This document shows, in pieces, positions 46,256 to 58,232 of a stretch of 64,000 bases of DNA; within the stretch, counting starts at the first letter, position 1, and each line of letters starts with the position of its first letter. Below the pieces are notes generated by a model. That model worked only from the letters and a program-made list of their open reading frames with translations, did no database searches and was not told the DNA's origin. The stretch lies in the NCBI GenBank assembly GCA_019022495.1, contig JAFEKR010000003.1, positions 2,852,001 through 2,916,000 of the forward strand, read 5' to 3'. This stretch comes from Epichloe hybrida. Lineage: Eukaryota; Ascomycota; Sordariomycetes; Hypocreales; Clavicipitaceae. The position numbers and the translations under genes are program-made.

Positions 46256-46851
46256 TACATATTGTTTGTCAATGTAACTTTAGAATGTACTTTTATGAAA
46301 TGACATCATGTTCACTCTGTTGCAGATTTTCGGGGCTACAGGTTCGTGCCTAGGGCGCTCAGCCATGCAATCTTGATGCAGATGCATCGGTGCATGCTGT
46401 TTATAAGAAAAAAAACCACAAGCCGCGACTCACGTCAAGACGATTGTCATACACGGTCGTTAATTCTTAACTTTTAGTCCTGCGTACTGCTGAGTATGAC
46501 ACGATCGCTTTGTTTTCGCCCAGGGAAGATGCGGTGCCTTTGCTTTTTTTTGCTCGCCAATTGAGCCGCCAATTTAACCATCAATGTCGCCGTCAATTTT
46601 AGCCGTTGATTTTAGGCATTCTCAGCCGAGGGCCTCTAAACACGCATAATAGTCCGTTCAAACACTCATATTATAGTCTGGCTGATGTTATTATCTCTCG
46701 CTATACGAATTAGCATCAAGGATATATAAAGTCAGTCCCCGCAAGACTCTTTTCACGTAGAACATGAAACATAGCCATCCTTGTGTTTGACTCTTAACTT
46801 CATTATCCTGGCCCGTTGAAGGCCCTATCCAAAGCCATATCCAACATCAAA
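46256..46851. other. Intergenic region with a TATA box before the secreted-protein gene
   Basis: Repeated GCCGNCAATTT-type stretches occur at 46552-46605. A good TATATAAA lies at 46723-46730, about 120 bases before the next ATG. No gene is seen. Confidence 0.5.
46723..46730 (+). promoter_or_regulatory. Candidate TATA box
   Basis: TATATAAA, 122 bases upstream of the small secreted protein start. The spacing is plausible for a fungal gene with a short leader. Confidence 0.45.
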
Positions 46852-47459
46852 ATGAAATTTCTCATTGCTCTCGGCTTCTTTGCAAGCGCCATAGCACTCG
46901 CAACCCCACCTATTGAGGAATTTCATAAGCAGGACCATGTCTCTGTGTCTGATTTTCAACGCGACTTGCAGGACGTTTCTATTATAAGTACCAGGTACGT
47001 ACGTTGAACACGTCAAAAGCCTGATTTAGAATTCGATCTCGCTTACATGATTCTCTTTTCTCTTATAGACAAGAGCCAGAAGCCAAGTCCCTCGCAAAAC
47101 GCGTGACCAGCTACCTCGACACGAAACTTCCTCTGAATCCCACTAGTATGAACTTTGGGCTGAATTGTCTTGGAGTCACTATGGGCTTTGTACTCACCGC
47201 GACTGGTCAATGGGCGAGCCGCAACGGACGGATTGTACACGGAGTTCTATGTCAAGAAGTACTCTTGTTTAACACGTTGGATAGGGCCGTTTGGGTCACT
47301 CTTAAGACCCTTAGGGACACAGTACTCTGTGAAACGGTCTTCTTAGCCGCGCATTCGGTAAAACATATCCCCAACATGAAGCCTTTTTCGGGTCGAACCG
47401 TCAGGTTATGGGTTACAGATACGGCGAGATTTTCACGCTCCCCGGATAATAATAACTAA
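46852..47459 (+). CDS. Small secreted protein of unknown function (effector-like)
   Basis: Exons 46852-46994 and 47069-47459 (GTACGT...TATAG intron, phase 2) give 177 residues. MKFLIALGFFASAIALA is a clear signal peptide. A Lys-Arg at residues 58-59 (SLAKRVTSY) is a candidate Kex2 cleavage site, so the protein may be made as a proprotein with a mature part of about 118 residues. Only three cysteines remain (GLNCLG, VLCQE, VLCET). No conserved domain is recognised. The start at 46852 is preferred over 46816 because it puts the signal peptide at the N-terminus. The gene stands alone with a strong TATA box and flanks of about 600 bp on each side. It could be a secreted virulence or competition factor, but nothing in the sequence shows that. 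It could also be a decaying gene. Confidence 0.7.
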
Positions 47460-48073
47460 ACGCGCATCCATGGAAAATTAAATATGCATCCGCCGCTTTC
47501 CCTGATTTGTCTTTAGAACTTACTTACATATCTTCTCAATAAGCTCTATATAGAAGATGTATTCTTTGATTTTAATAAAGAGCATAGCCACGTGGACTAT
47601 TTTTACTAGCCTTACTTAATAATTCTGACATGTAATCATTGGGAACACAAGGAACTCCTTGTGTCCAGGGACAGGACAAGCGTAGGGCGGGCAACACCCG
47701 GTGGCGGCGCGTGTGGACAAATCTCGGCCCGTACATGTCCAAAATTCCCTTTATTGTATTTTCCTTTAAAATAAGGCGGTTTACCATGTGAGAGAGAACA
47801 AGGAAGGGCGTGACATGCTCTAAACACTAACTTGAGGAGAGGCAGCACACACGTGCATGTTTCATTTGTCAAATGAAGCCTCTAATTTCGAATTTGTGTG
47901 ACGATACCGGTCACGTGCGAGACCGCGTGCACGGACTTGGGCCTGCATTTGGCGCGGCTGCGCGTACCCAGAGCTGCCTGAGCTACAATACGTCCCTTCT
48001 GAGCCGACCAGACCTTATGTAGGCACCTTCACAGCACGAAACAAACACACTCGGTGACTTCGCATCAGTCATC
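47460..48073. other. Intergenic region, promoter of PRE3
   Basis: No gene. A CACGTG E-box-like palindrome lies at 47912-47917, about 160 bases before the proteasome gene. Confidence 0.4.
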
Positions 48074-49111
48074 ATGGAGTTCGGACAAAAAGGAGTTCTG
48101 AATGAAGGTGAGCTTCGAGCCAAGGGGAGCATTATGCCCGCAATAGGACCATTGAAACTGAGGCATTGCACAGATGGCATCCATGTTGACATGGATCGCC
48201 TCAAGAAGGGAGAAGTGAAGTAAGCCCACTCCACTGGCTACGATTTCATTCACACAATGACACTTGAACTAACGGATGTCTAGCTTGGGAACGTCCATGT
48301 AGGAATCCTTGCACGAGAAAGCGACCACGGCGCACCATCTGATGTTGTAATAGTATGGCGGTCACTTTCAAAGACGGTGTCATTCTCGGTATGCTGTAGC
48401 AATGAAGCTTCTCTTGAGAGAGAAACATGGGGGAACGATTCCGGTCTGACTGTAGACTACAGGCGCCGACTCTCGAACCACGACTGGCGCTTATATCGCA
48501 AACCGAGTCACCGACAAACTGACGAGAGTACATGACACCATCTGGTGTTGCCGATCTGGCTCAGCAGCTGACACTCAAGCTGTCGCTGATATAGTCCAGT
48601 ACCAGCTTGGCTTGTTTGCCATGCAAAGCGGGAAACCCCCGATGACGCAGACGGCTGCCTCCATCTTCCAAGAGATTTGCTACTCCAACAAGGACAGATT
48701 ATCGTACGTTGCATCATATTTGTCACCCGAGGCAGTGTCTTGGCTTGCGTTCCGGACACGTCTTCACCGATGCTAACATGACTCTCTACCAGAGCTGGCT
48801 TGATCATTGCTGGATGGGATGAGCGATTTGGCGGCCAGGTTTATTCGATTCCTCTCGGCGGTTCGTTGCACAAGCAGGCCTATGCAATTGGCGGCTCTGG
48901 TTCGACATATATCTACGGTTACTGCGATGCCAACTGGAAAGAAGGCATGGAGAAGGCCGAGGCAGTTGACTTTGTCAAGGGTGCCTTGAGAGAGGCGATC
49001 AAGTGGGATGGCAGTTCTGGTGGTGTTATCCGCATGGTGGTGCTGACAAAGGAGGGCGCTGACCGACATTTGTACCTGCCGGACTCTGATTACAAGGTTC
49101 GACACGACTAG
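48074..49111 (+). CDS. PRE3: 20S proteasome subunit beta-1 (caspase-like)
   Basis: Six exons keep frame: 48074-48107, 48174-48219, 48284-48298 (15 nt), 48354-48388, 48463-48703 and 48793-49111, giving 229 residues. A 29-residue propeptide ends at Gly29; Thr30 in NLGTSIMAVTF becomes the N-terminal nucleophile. Counting from that Thr, Asp17 (GADSR), Lys33 (VTDKLTR) and Arg45 (CCRSG) stand where the beta-1 subunit needs them, Arg45 giving specificity for acidic residues. [12 protein letters not shown] and [17 protein letters not shown] complete the fold. The first exon ([11 protein letters not shown]) is chosen because its splice to [15 protein letters not shown] gives the usual beta-1 propeptide; an alternative ATG at 48133 would give a different N-terminus. 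The protein is part of the core proteasome in cytosol and nucleus. Confidence 0.95.
48284..48298 (+). other. 15 nt microexon encoding the proteasome catalytic threonine
   Basis: Flanked by TCTAG and GTAGGA, it supplies the last base of the Asn codon, all of Leu-Gly-Thr-Ser and two bases of Ile. Without it the subunit would lack its cleavage site and nucleophile. Confidence 0.85.
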
Positions 49112-50568
49112 AGGTTAGAAGTTCGGTGTGTGTGGTAGGTAGGTAGTTGGAGGATGAAAAATGAATGCTTACACAGAGTCGGCGCTTTCTGTATAATATA
49201 ATATAGGTGGAGAAATGGTACAAGGGATTTCAAATGACTGCGTAGCTTTTCTTATGAACAGACACGACAGCAATGAATCACTCGAACAAGAACGAGGATC
49301 AGCGATGGGGAGGAACGGGGCGGGCCTCAAGGGCCTGGCATCCAATCCAGCCCTGACACGGGTGACAACACCACAAAGCTGGCATCGCGAGATATGGCGG
49401 TGAGCGAATCCCATGAGAACAAGTCTCGCGTTCTCCTGCAGCTCACAACACCAGTCCGTGGTCTTCTCGCGCCATTCGTACGACCTCGGAGGTGAAACGA
49501 CAACTTTCCCAGCCGCCCCGTAGATTCAGTCGCGTCAATGAGGTCGCTGTGATATCAAAGCATGCGGGCTCACCCCACGTGCCACATGCCTTGGCCACGA
49601 TTGTACGTTCGTCCCGCCTACTTGTAAGTTGTACTTCAGTCTTCCGGGAACATGGTCCGTCTCTAATACCTGATGGCCCCCCCCCCCCCCTTCCGGATAC
49701 GCCGTGCCACGAATCACGAATCAATGGCCGGTCCTCTGACGCTCTGGCGCTCTGGCGCTCTGGCGCGCACTCCCTTTTCATGTCTCTGGAGTCGAGCAAC
49801 GTTCAACTCCAACATTGATACATCTCAACATTTGCGTCAACTTGACGGTGTTGACGGATCCTGTTTCTTTCCAATGGTATTCCGACCGCAAGCTCTTTCA
49901 CAGACGCCTTTCTGGCTTGACAACAAACAGTACTTGGCGAAAACGCAGCATGGTCTATTGTCTTGTCTAGTCTAGTCTAGTCTTATCGTGTACGTTGGTT
50001 CTCTTGAGGAGCTAAGTCTGGTCTCTGCCACACTTTGTATTATGCCATGTTCTCGCACGATGTCTACGCACCGAGGAATTGCTTCTTTTTCTTTTGGCAC
50101 TTCCATGACTCGACTTCAACATATGGAGACGGGTCGGTCCACTATAGGCTATAGCACCCGCACCGCCTGTAACTCCGCCTGTACCTGTCACATTGTGACC
50201 GCTTGGCCTGCCTGCCTGCCTGCCTGCGGCCTGCCTGTACATACAGTGACAGTGTACTTTGCCTGCCACGTTGTGCTCTCTCTCTCCATCTCTCCCTCTC
50301 CCTCCCTCATCATCCGAATTCTGGAAATCTGCATCGTTTTGCCATTCTTTTTTTGCCTCTCCAGACTTTGGCCCCTTTTTTTTTTCTTCTTGATGTAATC
50401 TGCTACCTACATCTCAACTTTTGCGCGCTAATGAATTGTACTGTTCTTGCCAGCGCATCTTGCCTGAACTCCAAGGCGTGATTCAACATTCGTTCGTTTC
50501 GCACCTTGTCTACCGAGTACCCGCCCACCTAAATTTACGTCGACTGATTATTTTACTGTTACGATGCG
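49112..50568. other. Intergenic region, long promoter and leader of the cyclin gene
   Basis: 1.5 kb with no recognised gene. It contains a C12 run at about 49679-49690, a CTCTGGCG repeat (49740-49764), TCTAG repeats (49963-49982), a CCTG tetramer array (50208-50225) and C/T-rich stretches (50277-50307) of the kind found in fungal promoters or leaders. Confidence 0.5.
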
Positions 50569-52293
50569 ATGGCCGCTCTAGTTGGCGACTTGGTACCTGA
50601 CTTATCTCGATTCCATGACATGATTGTCAGCCCTTCGTCATCACGGCAGAACCAACGACAGCAGCAGCAGCAGCAGCAGCAGCAACATCACAAGTATTCC
50701 CCTCAGCGCCAGGGATCCCACTCCCACTCCCACTCCCGGACGCAGCCCCGAGACTCCCCGCACCGCCGCTCCTCGAGCAGACCGCGCGCATCTGCGGCTT
50801 TGACATCACGACGTGGCGATAGTAGTGAGGTTTCGAGAGTCAACCCGCGAAACTCATCTGGCGAAGCCCCGCGCTTTCCCTCTGACAAGACTCGCACGGT
50901 CGAAACTGCCGCCGCAGACACTACACCAACCGGCGGGGTGCCTCTCAAGTTGCCTTCCCCGCCGCCGTCGTCTTCACCTCAAGTGACTGATAGCGTTTCG
51001 CCGGCTGACGATGCAAACGGTGCATCGATGGCGTCACAGACTGGAGAAGTTGCTCCTGCACCCTATCAGACTCTGCGCAATGTCTCAACTTCAATGAATG
51101 CCGACGCGCGCCTACAGCAACCATCACCCCCGTCCAGTCAAAGCCAAAGCTTCCACCTGCCCGGTTCCTCCCTAGCATCGTCGTCGTCTTTTGACCATGT
51201 CGAATCACCCCCCACGCAACAGACATCGCAAGAGTCACAGCAAACCGTCGTCCATGTTCGAGACTTGGCACATATGCAAAGCTTGGCGGATGCCAAGATG
51301 CTAGGATGGAATAACTCAACGTCCCTAGACTCAGGAAACCAGATCAAATATGAAATAAGCGGCATGCCTATTGCTGACGTGATTGAAATGGTCGCTGCCC
51401 TACTCACCAAAATCACCACCACAAACGACTTGCAGCATGATGCGATGCAGCGGAATGTTGCCCATCAGCAGCAAGCGAATCAGTCCAGCGACTCTGGCTC
51501 TCACATGAGTCCATTGAACCACTCGGTACTTGCCTTCCATGGCAAGAACGTGCCCGCCATTACGATACTCAGCTACCTTTCCCGCATACACAAGTACTGT
51601 CCAACAACATACGAGGTTTTTCTTAGTTTGCTGGTCTATTTCGACCGCATGACGGAGCGGGTCAATGAAATGGTCATGAGGGGCGAGCAAAGTAGCAGTG
51701 GACCGGCTTCTCACTCCCAACCAATTCCTCCCAGCGCATCGCAGAGAGATACTACTATGCGCGACAACGCCCACGAGTCCGATGAGAGCGATTCTGACCT
51801 GGCAGACGATGATGAAGACGACGACGACGACGACGACGACGAGATGGTTGACTCTCCGAAAGCAGCAGCAGGACGAGACGACAATTCTGGCGTGGTAGCA
51901 ACTACGGATGAGCAAGCGGCGGTCATCGTGAATCCAGCGACATATTTTGTGGTTGATAGTTTTAATATTCACAGGTTAATCATTTCCGGCGTTACTTGTG
52001 CGAGCAAGTTCTTCTCTGATGTTTTTTACACAAATTCCCGATACGCCAAGGTTTGTTTACCGCCCCGTTTTCGTCCAATGTTTAGTTGGGAGAAACAATG
52101 ATACTGATGCCCTTCGTCTTAGGTTGGAGGTCTTCCCCTAGCCGAGCTCAACCATTTGGAGATTCAGTTCTTGGTCCTGAACGACTTCCGTCTGGCTGTA
52201 CCCGTGGAAGATCTGGAGGCATATGCCACCATGTTGGTTGAATTTTATGCGCGCGAAGTCATGTTGCAAAAGTCGGCCACCGCCGGTGCGTAA
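50569..52293 (+). CDS. Pho80/PCL-type cyclin
   Basis: Exons 50569-52050 and 52123-52293 (GTTTGT...CTTAG intron, phase 0) give 550 residues. The N-terminal 250 residues are disordered: a poly-Gln run encoded by CAG repeats, SHSHSHS and many Ser/Pro/Arg. The cyclin domain begins near residue 310: VLAFHGKNVPAITILSYLSR, HKYCPTTYEVFLSLLVYFDR, then FNIHRLIISGVTCASKFFSD and SRYAKVGGLPLAELNHLEIQ across the splice, with FLVLNDFRLAVPVEDLEAY at the end. This is the Pho80 cyclin pattern. A Ser/Asp insertion with DDDEDDDDDDDDE splits the first two cyclin helices from the rest. It would bind a Pho85-type CDK; phosphate sensing and cell-cycle roles are both possible. An earlier ATG at 50564 is out of frame. 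Confidence 0.9.
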
Positions 52294-53543
52294 CGAAATT
52301 GGGAGAATTGTTTACGTTCACAATTTGGAAATGAATCATCAACAACGTACAAAGTGTAGAAACCAAAGCAGCAGCAGAGTGGAAATACCAAGCCGCTATA
52401 GACGAGCGCACGCAATGGCACATGTGTCATACAATTTCATGACCAAAACAGAAGAGAAGGTGCTTGGGAATGGATGGGATGGCCGCTCATAAGAAGAAGA
52501 AGGAGGAGAAGAAAACAGCTGTATATATATATACATGAAGCATTGGTCTCGTTTCGCAAAGCACATGCCGAACTTGAACCTCGGGCAAGTGGGTGGTTGA
52601 ACGTGTACATTGCGCAGTCGTGGCGTGTTGTATGTACGAGACGGTATCGATGTGCTCGGACGGATGAGACATTCTGGGGGCAACGAGGGTGTTGTCATTC
52701 ATTATACGCAAGTAGATGACATGCTCGGTTACAGGCAGACGGCATGACTCGGGGTTCATGGGCAGGCGCATTCACATAGTACGGGCGTTGGACGGTATTT
52801 CGTTCCCGCGAAGCGGACTGTTTGGACTATTGTAGAAGAGAGGGGGGGAGGGAAAGCTGGTATGGTAGTTGGCGTTCAGCTCGGACATGTAGAAGCTGGT
52901 GGTTGTCCAAGGTGATATGACAGAATTGCTCTTATGACGAGTAGAGCATCGGCCAGCGCAGGGAGGGGTTTTAAAAATTAAAAACTGAGATGGATGCAAT
53001 TTTGCTTCATCCGTGTCCGCCGTGTGGCCAGAAAGGGGGACATGTGACTTATTAGACTGTCAGACGAATTCATGTATCTAGAAGTCCGGCCTGCCCAGAA
53101 GGAGCCTCCGATTGCCATTATTCTACCGACATGGAATATCGGAGTTGGGATTGATCATGAGCGCATTCATCTGATGGGTATACATGTTGATGCAACGGAT
53201 GCTCTGCTGCGTTGTCTCTGGTGGGATACGCATCAGGCATCAGACTGGATCAATCAAAGTCTCAAGTATGCTGTAGAGGTCATCGTGCGTGCATGAGACA
53301 TCCTGGGAATTTCTCGCCTCAAGATGAGACTCCAAGTCGCACTCCTCCCTTCACAACATGTCAAATCCGACAGGTTGTCATGTCACACTGACGGAGATTC
53401 ATTCAGACTTACGTTAAATCTATCTCACAGTAAAATGGCAGCCCATGCTCCTATGTATGCCCTTCGCGTCTTCTTCATGCCAACGCCTCCAACGATAAAA
53501 GCCGACATGGCGGTGCCATATAACTTCAACGGTCAAGCAGGTC
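52294..53543. other. Convergent intergenic region
   Basis: 1.25 kb between the cyclin and tyrosinase 3' ends. A (TA)n stretch is at 52521-52531. A 74-residue frame at 53072-53296 has no recognisable feature. No gene is called. Confidence 0.45.
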
Positions 53544-55641
53544 TCAACCCCAAAGCTCGAGCCTTTCTACATGAGGGCCCCAAAAAGGCAGCTCTGATAC
53601 TTCTTTTGGTACCTGGACATCTGCGCTGACTACCAATATGGACAGGCCTTCCACCATCCCGGGCTCGATCCGCAAATCGTTGCTGGACTGTACAGCAAAG
53701 TTTAAATTTTGGGCGAGAAATGGCTGAACAAACTGCGGCGACAAGTTTTTCACTTTCTTGGCCGCTACGCTCTCCATAATCGCCGATGTCAGAGGAACTG
53801 TGCCAGATATCTTCGACTCAGATCCAGTCGTTCGGTTCATGGCGAATATGGCAACGGAACCAACCAGGTTTGGTGCCGTGTGCCAATCTATCTCGGATAT
53901 TGGAGGTTTCCCCAGGAAGAAGTGAATAACGAACGATCCATCAAGAGCTTCTACGTTGAGACGCACATTTGCTAGCCACTCGGTATAGTGATTCTGTTGA
54001 ACAATGAGGGATGCTTCAGGGTAGTTTTGGTTGTATGGGGGGGTGTTGGGTCTGAAGCTGGCGTGCTCATCGTCTGGCCAGGATTCTTGATAAGGTTGCC
54101 AGGGTATAGACGCAGATTGGGCCGACTTGGCAAGCAGTCCCGCTGGGCTTGACGAACCATACCATGTATTGATTTTACGTTTCAATTCCTTGGCAAGATC
54201 TTGGTTGGACATCGACGGCGCAAATGTGTCAGGATATGCGTATCCAAAGGCGTCCGTGCTCCTGGCCGTGTCGGAAGTCCAAAAGGTCCCATTTTCAGAT
54301 GCGAAAAATGGCGTCAAAGGCGATTCAGATGATTGCATTGCGCCCTTCAAGAACGTGAAGCTGTCTTCTCCAGCTGCCATTGGAGTGATCCAAGCATCTG
54401 GATTTAGTATTTGCCAGATGGCCACAAGCCGATCAGTCATAGTATGATGTAGAAGAAATAAGGGGTCAAAAGACGAAAGGGGCACATAAGTCAAATGCCC
54501 CTTTGACCCTCCATAAATGTGGATTACATCGTGTATCGCTTCGATAGAGTCAAGCTGTGATCGGCCTTGTGACGCAGCCCATGCCTTATTACTGAACTCG
54601 TTAAAGTCGTGGCAATTGGAGTAAAGAATGTAGAGCCGCTGTTGGATTTCAGACAGCTTCGACAGCAAAGCCGCGTTCGCCTCTTCGTTGTTTGACGGAG
54701 GATTGACAATGCTCAAGGTGGTATTCGGCGCTCGTTTGGTTTCGTTCCATTGTTTCAACTATGACCCCCACTTCAGCTAGAACTTTAAAGTTCAAACGAA
54801 GGCAAACTCACCGGATTCCATATCAATGCTTCTTGGTCAAGGGGGTGAAAATGATAGGAATATAAAGGATTCTTTATGTTTTGCAGGCCGTTGGGTCCGA
54901 ACTGCTGTATGACAGGACTCCAGAAGACATCGGGCAGATGTGTCTCGCCCTTTGGCGCTTCGAGAGACCAGTCCCAGTATGGAAGCCTGAAATCGGCCGC
55001 GGCTTGCTGGTATAGCTGACGCTGGGTGGTGTTGGTGAACATGAGAGCAATCGCATTGGCCATCTTGTACATCTGCTGCTGTTTTCCTCGTCAATCTCCA
55101 GCATTCTTGTGTGCTTATACTTGGTATGGTGCAATTACCTCAAACAAGGCCAGATACGGCCGATGCCACATCGGGAACAGCACGGAGCTATGTGTACAGT
55201 AACCTGACTTTTTAGCCCCAGGAAGCGGCTCTACACCATTCCATGTTGTGAAAGGAACGCCGTGTATACCTTGACATGGATGTCGTGTCAGGAAAGAAAA
55301 TCTCGGGAAGCATTTCCTGCATCATAAGCCGACTTACCAGCAATTTGGTACCAAGAGAGGAGATCATCTTGGTCGGCGTATTGAAACATGCTCAATGACA
55401 GGATAAAAAGATCCCACTTATACTTGTCATCTCTCATGGACCGCACTTCCATTCTCATCGGAAGCGTGCCATTAGGTGGTGTTGGGAGACGACGAACGAC
55501 TATGGGACCGGGCGTGTCATCTCGACGGGTGAGTCTCCTTACATCAGCCCCAAAATCGTACGGGCGACTACTGACTGCAAGACATTGCAAAACAATCAAG
55601 GCAAGACACCAGTTCGTAGGTTTGTGGCGTCGGGAAAACAT
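53544..55641 (-). CDS. Secreted tyrosinase (type 3 copper enzyme)
   Basis: Four minus-strand exons, 55641-55338, 55269-55139, 55078-54812 and 54758-53544, with standard splice ends and matching phases, give 638 residues. A hydrophobic N-terminal segment (about residues 10-25, [15 protein letters not shown]) looks like a signal peptide, so an extracellular or wall enzyme is likely. Cu[12 protein letters not shown] (His104), YCTHSS (His128, with Cys126 placed for the Cys-His thioether bond) and [11 protein letters not shown] (His137). Cu[12 protein letters not shown] (His310, His314) and [20 protein letters not shown] is also conserved. A long C-terminal part follows, which in this family can cap the active site. 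It oxidises phenols and DOPA to quinones, feeding melanin or wall cross-linking. The DOPA-dioxygenase-like gene lies 19 kb away and is not obviously linked. Confidence 0.93.
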
Positions 55642-56131
55642 GGCGAAGAAGTCCCTCGCTTGTTACGATATCAGTCTGGTCAGGACATAAGCCGCATGCG
55701 TTGGGGAAATGGTGGGCGCTCGAAGCAGTTTGGGTAGAGTCGAGGAGAAGATCGGCGGGATATGGTGGGAAAAGTCTTTGGCATATAACGTGTGGCAAAT
55801 CGCAAGAAGGGAAATCCGACAATGAATCATGATACAGAGAAATTGGTCGTGGTCAAGTAAGAGTGGCAGTGTGAGATTCGTAAGCAATTTCGGGACTGCC
55901 AGTGAATAATGAGAGGGAAGAAGCGACTTCAAGTCACACAAGTGGAAGGAGCAACCGGACCTCGGAAGCCAGTCGAATGCCGAACGATTCTGCGAAACAG
56001 TTGGCACTTGAGTTGACGTGCAGATGCACATAGCATAGTCCAGTAGGAAACGAAACTTGGCATCACTCGGCCATTTGTTATGAGATGAAACGCATGTATG
56101 TTGGCTTGACGGACGTATATTCCTTCCGACC
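55642..56131. other. Intergenic region between two minus-strand genes
   Basis: 490 bases between the threonine aldolase stop and the tyrosinase start, so it holds the tyrosinase promoter. A frame overlapping the aldolase 3' end has no recognisable domain. Confidence 0.5.
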
Positions 56132-57580
56132 TCATACCTTGTCGTACATACCTCTGACACCCACTTCAGGCTGGAGCTCTTCAGGCGCTTCAAATACCTG
56201 TTTAAAAACGCCTCGTAGTCGCCAAAGGACATCATCTCCATTCTGGGCGATTTGGTAGTGTGTGACCAGTCTTCCGCCTGACGTATTCAGACCAGCAGCT
56301 TTGCTCAGCTGAATGAATCGGTCATCGCTGCACTTGGCCGAGGCAAGATCTACCCAGCACATGTTTGTGTGCACGGGATGAACGAGCTTGCCTCCCATAT
56401 CAGTCCACAAGGCTTCGACTTTCTTGGCCATGTCGTGCGATGCTTTTAGCCAACCATCGCTCCCGTCGGATTTCTTGCCGAACGTTTCATCAACTGCTAC
56501 CCTGCCACAAGCAGTGATGAAGCCCGGTTGCCTCGTGCCCCCGCCAATTGATTTGCGAACCCATCGAGAATGAGTCAGAGTCGCTCTGGGGCCAACCAAG
56601 ACGCTGCCGACAGGTGCCCCGAGGCCTTTGGAAAGACACAGGCTTACGGTGTCAAAGTGAGCACAGAACTCGGGAAGCGTGCCAGCCCCCGCAGCGGCGG
56701 CTTCCCATAGGCGAGCTCCATCACAGTGCATTTTGATGCCGTGCTCTCTGGCAAACTCGGAGATCCGTTTGACCTCTGTCAGGGGCATGATGGTACCGTT
56801 GAGTGTGTTTTCAAGGCTAATGGCCCGAGTTGGACAAGCATGCACGTCGGTACTGAGCACAGCGTTTTGCTGCACGTCTTCGAGGGTGAGGTGAGTGCCG
56901 TTCTTGGGAACAACTGGCTTTACCGTGGCTCCTGTGAGTGTCGAGACTCTAGACACAAGTCTCGATCAGTAGAGATATATTAGTAGCGGCGCATAAAGGG
57001 ATGACGAACCCGCCAGCCTCATACTGAATGATGTGTGCACGATGGTCGCACAAGACAGAATGGGGAGGTTGCGTTAAAAGACTCCGTAAAGCCAGTTGAT
57101 TGCCCATTGTTCCAGAGAGTACGAAGAGGCCTGCTTCCTTCCCCGAGAGGGCTGCAACATGGGCCTCGAGGTCCATCGTCGTCCTGTCCTCCCGGAAGAC
57201 ATCGTCCAAAAGAGTGCAGGTCTGAACAGCTGCCAACATGGACGGTGTCGGTGTTGTGACGACATCGCCTGTACATGGCAATCTTAGTCGGGCATACTCA
57301 CAAGAATGAGATTAACAGGGCCGCCATCACTAACTAACTCACTCCGTAAGTCCAGTGACGAAGGGCCCTTGGCACCGACCCATGCGTTGTTCTCATCTCC
57401 GCGGTTCAAAGTCTCGTCAGTCTTGATGCCCATGTTGGCCGATGTAGAAATGCGGCTCAACTTGATGGACGGGTCGCAGGGAGGAAGCGGACAGGAGAGT
57501 GGCCGGGAGTTGAAGCTTCTTGGAACACTCGCTGCTGCTGTGCCAAGTTGAGCAAAGAAATGTGTCTGACGACGCAACAT
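56132..57580 (-). CDS. GLY1: Low-specificity L-threonine aldolase (PLP enzyme)
   Basis: Three minus-strand exons, 57580-57343, 57268-57010 and 56948-56132, give 437 residues. The fold-type I aldolase begins LRSDVVTTPTPSML, followed by LLDDVFREDRTTMDLEAHVA, GKEAGLFVLSGTMGNQLAL and CDHRAHIIQYEAGGVS. HCDGARLW holds the cofactor-binding Asp242, and SLCLSKGLGAPVGSV holds Lys273, which forms the Schiff base with pyridoxal phosphate. It splits threonine (or allo-threonine) to glycine and acetaldehyde. Residues 1-50 (MLRRQTHFFAQLGTAAASVP, Ser/Arg-rich) look like a mitochondrial presequence; start at the internal Met of MGIKTDETLNRG would give a cytosolic form. The second donor (GTTCGT) is slightly unusual. 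A possible GTATGT donor close to the C-terminus (VRGMYDKV) leaves the last few residues open. Confidence 0.92.
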
Positions 57581-57999
57581 GTGCGTCATCGTCAAAAACC
57601 AGATTTCAGGATAGCTAGTAGAGTCGAATTCTAAGCAACATTGCAAAGAAGTTCTGGTATCGAGTCATTGAGCTTGCTATCAAGCTCTCCACCACCCACG
57701 ACGGCCTGGCCAATAGAGGCAGGCGGGGCAGTCATGAAAGAGGGGGGCGCGAACAATACATGATAATACCTAGCCACCAAGGAAAAGAAAGAGGAGATTG
57801 ACCGTACTCCGTACTGGAAAACGAGAACAACCAACAGCCGTCAGATGCGCGTGCGCTCGTCCGTTGATTCGTTCCAGTTCTACAGCTGCGAGCTTTTGGT
57901 TTCTGTCCAATCAAGTCCAGTCCAGTCCGTCACCATGGAGTCAATTCATCGTCACCATGGAATCAAGGAAGGTGCTCTGTGCTCTGTCTTGTAGTCCGG

Positions 58000-58033
58000 C
58001 CAGCCAGCCGCCAGCCAGCCGCCAGCCAGCCGA
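58000..58033. repeat. CAGCCAGCCGC minisatellite
   Basis: Three head-to-tail copies of an 11 bp unit. Confidence 0.85.
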
Positions 58034-58203
58034 CAAGCCTCGAATAGAATGGATTTGTACGGAGTAAAAGGCCTTATTACCCCAGTGCCCCACCCTTGCG
58101 TGCCTTGCCAGCGCACACCACGCCATGCTTCGATGCGATACCCACGACATGCAACGCAGATGGGGACGCTTGGGAAAGAGAAACGGCAAGTGGAGCGGGA
58201 GAG

Positions 58204-58232
58204 CATGGCATGGCATGGCATGGCATGGCATG
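58204..58232. repeat. GGCAT pentamer microsatellite
   Basis: About five to six units of GGCAT in non-coding DNA. Confidence 0.9.

Noticed and set aside
53072..53296. 74-residue plus-strand frame between cyclin and tyrosinase
   Set aside because: Short, no homology pattern, no start context or splice partner that extends it.
55663..56241. 192-residue minus-strand frame downstream of threonine aldolase
   Set aside because: Begins inside the aldolase C-terminus in another frame and has no domain. It could hide a last short aldolase exon, but I could not support one.
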